Program-made: the position numbers and the translations under genes | DNA from: Bombyx mori | Taxonomy: Eukaryota > Arthropoda > Insecta > Lepidoptera > Bombycidae | Direction of reading: 5' to 3' | Length of the DNA stretch: 64,000 nt | Assembly: GCF_030269925.1 (NCBI RefSeq) | Contig: NC_085114.1 | Location: forward strand, 10,124,001 to 10,188,000 | Part shown: one piece after another, positions 57,116 to 64,000 of the stretch | Layout: each line of letters begins with the position of its first letter | How positions within the stretch are numbered: position 1 is the stretch's first letter | Notes under the pieces: generated by a model | Seen by the model: only the letters and a program-made list of their open reading frames with translations | Database searches by the model: none | What the model was told of the DNA's origin: nothing

Positions 57116-57817
57116 TATTAATGACTAAGTTATGATTCAAACATATGTCTGTCGTCCTTAAAGGGATAGTTGACCAACCCAGTGGCCTAGTTCACACGTG
57201 ATCTCTAGTGATTTAGAACGCCGCTCGCTAACTCATTCGTCCAATTGCTATTTCCTGCTTGTGACAATGTCATCAACTCAAGGACAGTTGCTCTTAATAC
57301 AGTTGTTCTTGCCAAATTAAGTTTAGTTTAGTTCTTAAAATTATCTAGATATTGGAGACGTATTTTAATACCTTTGAATGCAGACAAGGATACGGTACAC
57401 TTAATGGTAAGTTTTAACGTCACTCGTGGAAGTCAGCAATTGTATGGGACACGGCCGGTATTCGTCCATGTAAAATTCAATTTTAGGATTTAAATTTTTT
57501 TATCGTTTTAAACAATAATTTAGGATAAAGTTTCTTATAGTCTTCTTCCTTGGGTCGATAATCCTCCGTGCTGAGGGCTATAGTTTCTTATAATAATTGA
57601 TCTAAAATTGTACTGCAGTTAGAAATACGCAGACATTAGGATTCACGTTTTCGTGTCTGGCTAATTCAGTAAAGTTTCAATTTGTTCTGCAGACCGTGTC
57701 AATAATGATAAAGGATTTTAGGTGAACAATATTCTTAGAAATACAAGTTTATTGAGACAAATAGTACTTTTCTTTAGGTTACGGAAGCTTGTCGTCATTG
57801 CGTTTGTTATCACAAAT
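57116..57817. other. Non-coding stretch without recognised gene
   Basis: Nothing recognised. Confidence 0.45.
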
Positions 57818-58064
57818 GTGATGACATGGTCACTCTACACAAGGGGGTCGCGGGTTCGAATCCCGCCAAGCGAAGATATTTGTATGATAAACATAAAATG
57901 TCTTTTCCGGGGTTATGGATGTTTCATAAATATATGTATGTGTATAATAAAAATCTTACATTTATTTCCATTATCTGGTACCTGTAATACAAGTTCTTTA
58001 CGAACTTAGCACGGAACCAGTTAACGTGGCGTGATTGTCAGTAAATATTTATTTAATTATTATT
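57818..58064 (+). mobile_element. tRNA-headed SINE, family T, copy 2, truncated head
   Basis: GTCGCGGGTTCGAATCCCGC is a perfect B box, followed by GAAGATATTTGTATGATAAA and the tail CAAGTTCTTTACGAACTTAG, CCAGTTAACGTGGCGTG shared with 51,308-51,575. The A-box half before GACATGGTCACT is missing, so internal Pol III transcription is unlikely. Confidence 0.7.
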
Positions 58065-59358
58065 TCGAATCGGATAATAAGAGTAAGAGTTATGCCCAGT
58101 TTATTTCGGTTTTATCCCGGGCTGCTAGCTATGTGCAAGTCCCAAGCTCCGACCTGAATCGCCACTTCACACAACAGCCGACGTTCTAAATTTAACCCTG
58201 ACGCAAAGGGATGACGTTATAAGTTTAACCGTCGCTTTATTTTTATCGTTGTATACAAACTCTCGAGACAAAATTAATTTATTTGTTCATTACAAGAATT
58301 GCATTGATGACGTCTTTGATGTATTTTAAATTGCGCCTGCTGTTATATTTTTGTTCACTTTTATTTGTGGTAATTATTTAGTTATTCTTCTTGTAAACAG
58401 TTGCATTACTTTAGCAAGCTGATTGTAAGAAAACTAATATGATAGCTCTGTCTTCCTGATCTAAATAGAGTTAATAATAATGCTTAATAAATTTTCAAGG
58501 ACCCATAAAACGATTGCTATCCTAATATTGTCAGTGCTCGAAATAAATAATTCCAATAAACATCATGTTATTGACTTACGCTGATGGCTGGGTTTGGTCG
58601 CCGCGTGAGAAATTCCCGGCCTAGGTAAACATTGCCGTCGGCACATACCGTCCGACGCTACGGTACATTTCATTAAGATTTTTATATGCTAATTAAAACG
58701 GTCATCCGATTTTTCGTATTCTAAAGAAAAGACGGCGAATGCCGGTGTCGATTTCGTATTGACTTGAATGAATTGTCGTCTATAATTATCCACTGTATAA
58801 TTTGACGGCGATATTCCAGAGAAAAGAAATATTTGTTCTTGTATGATTTTTTTAATTTTTTTTTCTGTAGAAATAGTGACTGTATATTCATAAGGTAATA
58901 AAGAAAATCAATTGTTTTGAAGTACCAAATGTGCCATTTCTGTTAAGTATTGGATTTTTTTTAAATAGAAATTTGGAGACGTAAGATAATTTGGTATGCG
59001 TCGTCCACCTCGCCCACAACGCGTTGTTAGGTACTTTATGCTCATTAATTAGCTTTAACGATCGTCATAAATACAGGCCATACGGACCTTTTCAGTTTAA
59101 CTTAATTTCGTATTAATCGCTAATATCATGGGCCTGGCACAGTTTACTGTAAATTTTATGTCAAATGTTGCACAAGGGTCCTTTTGTGTTGTATGTATTT
59201 AATAATTTAATCAGACGTTCATAATCGTTTAAAGCTCTAAAGGTGCGGACCACTCCAGGGAACCTTCAAGTAGTTCTTCTCCTATCTATTTGTTCTATCG
59301 AATAATGAAAGCTATTTAGTCATTTTTTTATCAGTAAGCCTTACAAAAGATCTTATTA
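58065..59358. other. AT-rich non-coding DNA
   Basis: No gene or repeat recognised; 58,575-58,760 is a less AT-rich repeat-free patch (GGTCGCCGCGTGAG, CATACCGTCCGACGCTAC). Confidence 0.45.
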
Positions 59359-59759
59359 TCTATATATTAATACGCGAAACATAAACTTTGTACCTCTTTT
59401 TACGAAAATTGCGCGGACGGAGGAGTACGATGTTTCCCACACTTATTGAGAATATAGAGAAGTGCACAATGCTAATATTTTTTTTAAGATAATGCATAAA
59501 AGATACATTAAATCAATAAAGAAAACATTACACACACTACCATGTATTTGACGCATACACGCATTCATACTATTTATTTATTGTCAAAAAAAATTCTTGA
59601 CGTCTGTGGTCAAATTGAGAATAGATTAAATATTCTTTGTCTTTATTAATATTTTTCTATAGTGTAGCCTTGGCGAAATTTGTGATTATAGAAGTATAGT
59701 GTACAAACTTATAATTTCAATAAATAATAGACGAATTTCGACAACCGGGCGACCACTAG
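59359..59759 (+). mobile_element. Non-autonomous Helitron, family A, intact-ended copy
   Basis: It starts TCTATATATTAATACGCGAA after A and ends CCACTAG before T. Relative to 55,064-55,482 the segment ATAAAATACAATCATA before GTGTACAAACTT is missing, and the hairpin arms have lost a T. Confidence 0.78.
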
Positions 59760-60651
59760 TGTAACTAAAACAATAACTGGCTTGAGAAAAATATCTGTAT
59801 ATAAATAAAAATCTAAAAATATAAATATCTAAAAAATTTGTAACTATGCATTTTGCGACTACACGCATTGTATAGCAAAAGCTGGCGTGCGCGGTCAACG
59901 ACCTCGTGTGAGGCAGGGCGATATCGCTTCAGATTGCGGGTTCATTGAATATAGGATTAACTCTTTAAAACGATTAGTATTTATGCTTAGCAAACAGTTA
60001 TTTTTACAGATGTTTAGTAAGCTAGTTTTTGTTTCGAATTTCACACTATCCATCCGCGGATATTAAATTACTCGTGTCTACCAGGTCGAATGATATCTTC
60101 GACTATAGTACGTACAGTGGGCTACAAAAGAAACGGATAATACAGTAAATTTTATTCGAGTGTTCACAGGATTATAGAACTTAAGGTATCCGTGCTATTC
60201 TGCAGTTGACCGTGCACTGTACGTATGGAGCTTTAGTTGATCTTAGTTCATAACATTTCTGCGAATCCGGTTCGATTATTGCAGTTATATAGTATATTAG
60301 ATGCAGCCACCCACACGCCGATCTGAGTAATGCATATCGCCAACGATTATTTACATCCACTCCACAGAACAGGTTTTTGATAATCTGCACGAAGCCTCGT
60401 TTCGTTGATGCTGGTCCGGTTCAATGTTCACAGAGAGGTTTTGATTTATAACTGAAACAGGCTGTGGAATTGTTATTCAAATTTATTTATATTTTTAAAC
60501 GCTATTTTCTTGTTCATTTTACTGCAGGCCAAAGACATCTGCGTCTATAGGCGCCTGAATGAATTATTTAATTCGTCTATAGTATTTATAAAAGTTAGTT
60601 TTGTTTGCGGCAGTGTAGCAGTAGAAGTTTTGGGCATTAATTTTAAATTTT
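59760..60651. other. AT-rich non-coding DNA
   Basis: The 69-codon minus-strand frame at 60,181-60,390 has no domain. No repeat recognised. Confidence 0.5.
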
Positions 60652-60858
60652 ATTTTTATTTTTTATTAATTGCATAGATGAGTGGACGAGCTTACAGCCC
60701 ACCTGGCGTTGAGTGGTTACCGAAACCCATATACATCTACAACGTAAATGCCGCCACCCACCTTGTGATATAAGTTCTAAAGTCTCAGTATAGTTACAAC
60801 GGCTGCCCCACCTTTGAAACCGAAACGCATTACTGCTTCACGGCAGAAATAGGTAGGG
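60652..60858 (-). mobile_element. Bm1 SINE, 5'-truncated
   Basis: The minus strand runs from CCTACCTATTTCTGCCGTGA to CATCTATGCAATTAATAAAA. Truncation lies inside the CTGCCTATTTCTGCC block. Confidence 0.8.
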
Positions 60859-60904
60859 TTAATTAAATAGATAATTAACTTAAATAGTTAATTTAAAACA
60901 TGAA

Positions 60905-61125
60905 TCAAGTCGTCGTGGCTTAAAGGGTATGTCACCAGACGTACTCGTATCGAGCGATGCGACCAATACCGGTGTTCAAATCACGCAGACAGGCGCCTAT
61001 ACTAGATAATTGAGATATAGACTTCAAATGTCAAGATGAATAACGGTATTCGCGTTATGGTGTCTATGGGTAACTTAAAATCAAATTGGCCGTGAACTCG
61101 TTCACGAGCCTAAACAATAACATAA
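60905..61125 (+). mobile_element. Bm1 head plus diverged tail
   Basis: AAGTCGTCGTGGCTTAAAGG and CGGTGTTCAAATCACGCAG are the tRNA-like head seen in the full-length copy at 257. TATGGTGTCTATGGGTAACT and GGCCGTGAACTCGTTCACGA are the tail. The middle of the body is deleted. Confidence 0.65.
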
Positions 61126-61183
61126 TATTTAATCTCTGATTTATAAATTTGGTTTATATTTCATCATCGCAACAACGTTTTAT

Positions 61184-61365
61184 TGGTGGTAGATCGTGCC
61201 TATTTCTGGCGCCAAATAGTCGTGCATTCCGATTTGCAAAATTAAACTGGCAATGTACAGTAAAATCTAGATTTTGTTCTAAAAGTCAACGGCAAATTGT
61301 GTGGCTATGATAACCGCTTAACACCAGATACGCGGAGATCTTGCCTACCCATATCGTGCAATATT
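61184..61365 (+). mobile_element. Diverged Bm1 copy
   Basis: GGTGGTAGATCGTGCCTATT, TCGTGCATTCCGATTTG, AACCGCTTAACACCAG and TGCCTACCCATATCGTGCAA follow the Bm1 order with deletions. Confidence 0.55.
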
Positions 61366-63473
61366 ATTTTCATAGAAGTCTCAATGTCATTTCTCTCATT
61401 GAGATCTTTCATTTCAGGAAGAAGCTCAAAAATGACGAGAAAGTACAGTTAAAGTTAGATAGCGGTATAGTGATGAAATTGCGTAATAAAATTACAATTC
61501 GTGTAGTCTTGCGGTTACGTTGTTACGGATACTACGTGAATGAAGGCTTGAAGTGAAATTATTTCGAACCATTCTCGATTGACAACGAATGCGGTCAACA
61601 AAAGTAATAATTTAGAAAATGAAGATTTCCCCGCTTGTAATTCAATAATATGTATATAAAAATAATCATTGTAAATTATATAACATACTAATATAATAAA
61701 TATTATATACTTTTAACACAGTAAATGAAGAACATATGATTTTTGTTTGTAAAATATGCAGAGTAAAAGAAAACAATGCGGGACTTCGTAAATAAAACTT
61801 AGTTGTAGTTAAAATTGAACTTTCGACATATGTTTCGGGGTTTCCGATGAAATATTACTTTCACTTGTACGTTTTTTTTTTTCTGATAATCTGACATCTT
61901 TAAATAAATGGTTTTGTGTCTCGTGAAGGGTTATCTTACGCAGACCTAGGGCTCAGCCCACGGGACGCCCACATGAATGATATTACTGTTATTACCGCTA
62001 GCAATCACTCGTTTCGGTTTGAGGTGAAAGATAGTTGAATAAAAAGTTTCTTTGCCTGTTTGTTTTAATTCGCAAAAATGACAACTGCTTTTAACGAAAC
62101 GCTCTGAATCAATTTGAAAAGCATTATTATCTTAATTTTATGTACCGTATACCATGATCCCGTGAGATCACGATAGTACGATACGATAATGAGATAATCG
62201 AAAAGTCTGATTGATTCCTAATTTTTAATTAATGTCGAATTAAATATTATAATCTCGAACTCCAACTACCGTACTCATGCAATCTTGTCTACGACTCGTA
62301 AAAAAAATAAAAATGTGATACTTTTAGTGTTCAAAGGCCTCGTTACAACGACGCGATTGATCGGAAAATGAAAATACTAAAAATCACATCGTGGATAATT
62401 TCAAGCACGTTTATATATTTTTTTATAATTATTCTAAATCGCCGGTGTGAAACCACAGGTATATTTATTTAGTTACCAAATATGATTCGAAACATAATGA
62501 ATATAATTAAAATAACGTGTATTATACGAGACATGAAGCATCACGATCGTATGTGATTGTGATGATAAAAACGGGTCAAGAACGAGTTGCATCGAGGGAT
62601 ATGCAGAAGTCACGAACGCTGTGTGAGTTGACGAGCGCTAATGAAAGATCGTGAGAGAGATAGGCGACCGTCGGGCAACTGTGTTCAGCAGTTAGTGTTT
62701 TATTTATTTCATTTATACACGATTCTACCTTTGCAGCACATTTCCATTTCCATTCTCAACACTATCAATGCGAAAGTAAGTTTGTTTGTTTGTTACATCT
62801 TAACTATTCAATCGTGTATCGTGAAATTTTGAATGCACATTGGGTACCTTTTATTATATAAGGGTACCTTTTATTCAGAAATATAATATGCTATACCCGA
62901 GGGATATTTTTTTTGCATTAACGAGAGTGAAGTCGCGAATAATAACCAGTTTTTATATACATTTTGGAGAAACTCGCGTTTTTTTAAGCATACAAAATTT
63001 AATAATATCTAGTAAAAAGTATTTTAATCAACTTCCGAAATTTTTCTTGAATATGAATATTAATGAAATATGAAAATTAGCTCTGACTGATATATGCCAA
63101 ACTTTTCAAACAAACAAACCGTTTTCGCCAAAGAATCGAACCTAGAGTCCGTGGTGCAGTGGTCACTGCTAGACTACAAGGTAATCAATCATCAGGATCT
63201 ACTTGATCAGATCAGAATAAAAGTATCGAGTTTGTTTGTAGTTATTAAATATTTTTTATTAAACAAATAACGAGTACTAACAAGTAATTAGTGCACCAAT
63301 GGTATTTTATTTTTGACGTTAATTTCTATTTCTTAGTTATCCGTAGCTGAGAGACGATTAAAATACAGCTTACTAATAATAATTCGGATCGGAAATTGCT
63401 TTATAATTAATTAACACATCGGATTAGGATGTAGATAAAACGGGAACGATATAAAGACTGAAACAATTGATTC
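61366..63473. other. AT-rich non-coding DNA
   Basis: Short frames at 61,341-61,556, 62,641-62,832 and 62,840-63,073 have no domain. GTCCGTGGTGCAGTGGTCAC near 63,149 has an A-box look but no B box follows. No gene recognised. Confidence 0.45.
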
Positions 63474-63719
63474 ACTGGTGGTAGGACCTCTTGGGAGTCC
63501 GCACGGGTAGGTACCACCACCCCGCCTATTTCCGCCGTGAAGCAGTAATGCGTTTCGGTTCGAAGGGTGGGGTAGCCGTTGTAACTGTACTGAAACCTTA
63601 GAACTTCTATCTCTAGGTGGGTGGCGCATTTACGTTGTAGATGTCTATGGGCTACAGTAACCACTTAACACCAGGTGGGCTGTGAGCTCGTCCATCCACC
63701 AAAGCAACAAAAAAAAAAA
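63474..63719 (+). mobile_element. Bm1 SINE, 5'-truncated
   Basis: It starts ACTGGTGGTAGGACCTCTTG at the common truncation point and keeps the full body through CACCAAAGCAACAAAAAAAA. The overlapping minus-strand frames at 63,407-63,664 are just the SINE read backwards. Confidence 0.85.
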
Positions 63720-64000
63720 TCAAATCTAATTGTGTTTTATCACACCGATCTCATATTAAAAGAAGAAAGCTTCAAAAAGTATTTTTTTTGTTTATTAGTA
63801 ATATATATTAGTAAATAGCTTTCGTTTATAATAAAATCCCTAACTAAAAATGTTAATAAAATTTAATCTCCTTGAGAACTCGTACAAGTTACCACACCAA
63901 AGTCATAAACTATAAAATCAGTCAGACTTAAACAATAAATCGTGAATGTCACACATGATGGCATATAATCGATTTACAACCACAAGACGCAAAGGAGACC
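63720..64000. other. AT-rich non-coding DNA
   Basis: Nothing recognised. Confidence 0.5.

Noticed and set aside
63140..63180. tRNA-like GTGGTGCAGTGGTCACTG segment
   Set aside because: No B box follows at a suitable distance and no repeat family matches.
1..64000. CRISPR arrays, telomeric TTAGG arrays, rRNA genes
   Set aside because: No spaced direct repeats, no TTAGG runs and no recognisable rRNA sequence were seen.

Overview
The window reads as nuclear DNA of a silkmoth of the genus Bombyx (B. mori or its close relative B. mandarina). The main reason is the many copies of the Bm1 SINE, together with other lepidopteran repeats. The background is AT-rich and non-coding. I could not recognise any host protein-coding gene, rRNA or true tRNA gene; almost every open frame outside 35.9-42.2 kb is short and without recognisable motifs. 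The window is best read as intergenic or intronic DNA loaded with mobile elements.

The one clear coding locus is a non-LTR retrotransposon of the R1 clade at 35,932-42,210 on the minus strand. It has a 5' UTR, a 696-residue ORF1 (coiled coil, three zinc knuckles), a 1063-residue ORF2 (AP-type endonuclease, reverse transcriptase, C-terminal zinc knuckle), a 3' UTR and a 23-nt A tail. The ORFs overlap by four bases (ATGA). A 15-bp target-site duplication flanks the whole insertion, both frames are open and the catalytic residues are present, so it looks young and possibly active. A 128-bp fragment of a related 3' end at 55,653-55,780 has its own, different target duplication.

The other repeats fall into these groups. 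(1) Bm1: one full-length copy at 257-690 with tRNA-like head, many half-length copies cut at nearly the same base, and old remnants. (2) Six copies of one non-autonomous Helitron family (A), with TC start, CTAG end and a hairpin before the end. (3) Three further TC...CTAG repeat families resembling lepidopteran Lep1-type Helitrons (B, C, D). (4) Two MITE families: one copy at 14,742-15,162, and a pair at 29,921-30,182 and 32,022-32,258. (5) A tiny LTR element without coding capacity at 21,711-22,370, primed by tRNA-Trp, with a palindromic end. (6) A tRNA-headed SINE pair (51.3 and 57.8 kb), a LINE-like 3' tail family (9.1 and 50.8 kb), and a short repeat sharing the Bm1 tail (4.9, 15.8, 27.1 kb).

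Between repeats lie long AT-rich stretches with no recognisable gene. A few repeat-free patches of more balanced composition (about 44.1, 50.4, 53.1, 54.6, 56.3 and 58.6 kb) could be conserved regulatory DNA, but this cannot be shown from one sequence. The most unusual items are the tRNA-Trp-primed mini LTR element with its 85-bp palindrome, the intact R1-clade element at a non-rDNA site, and a new 45-bp palindrome inside one Bm1 copy.
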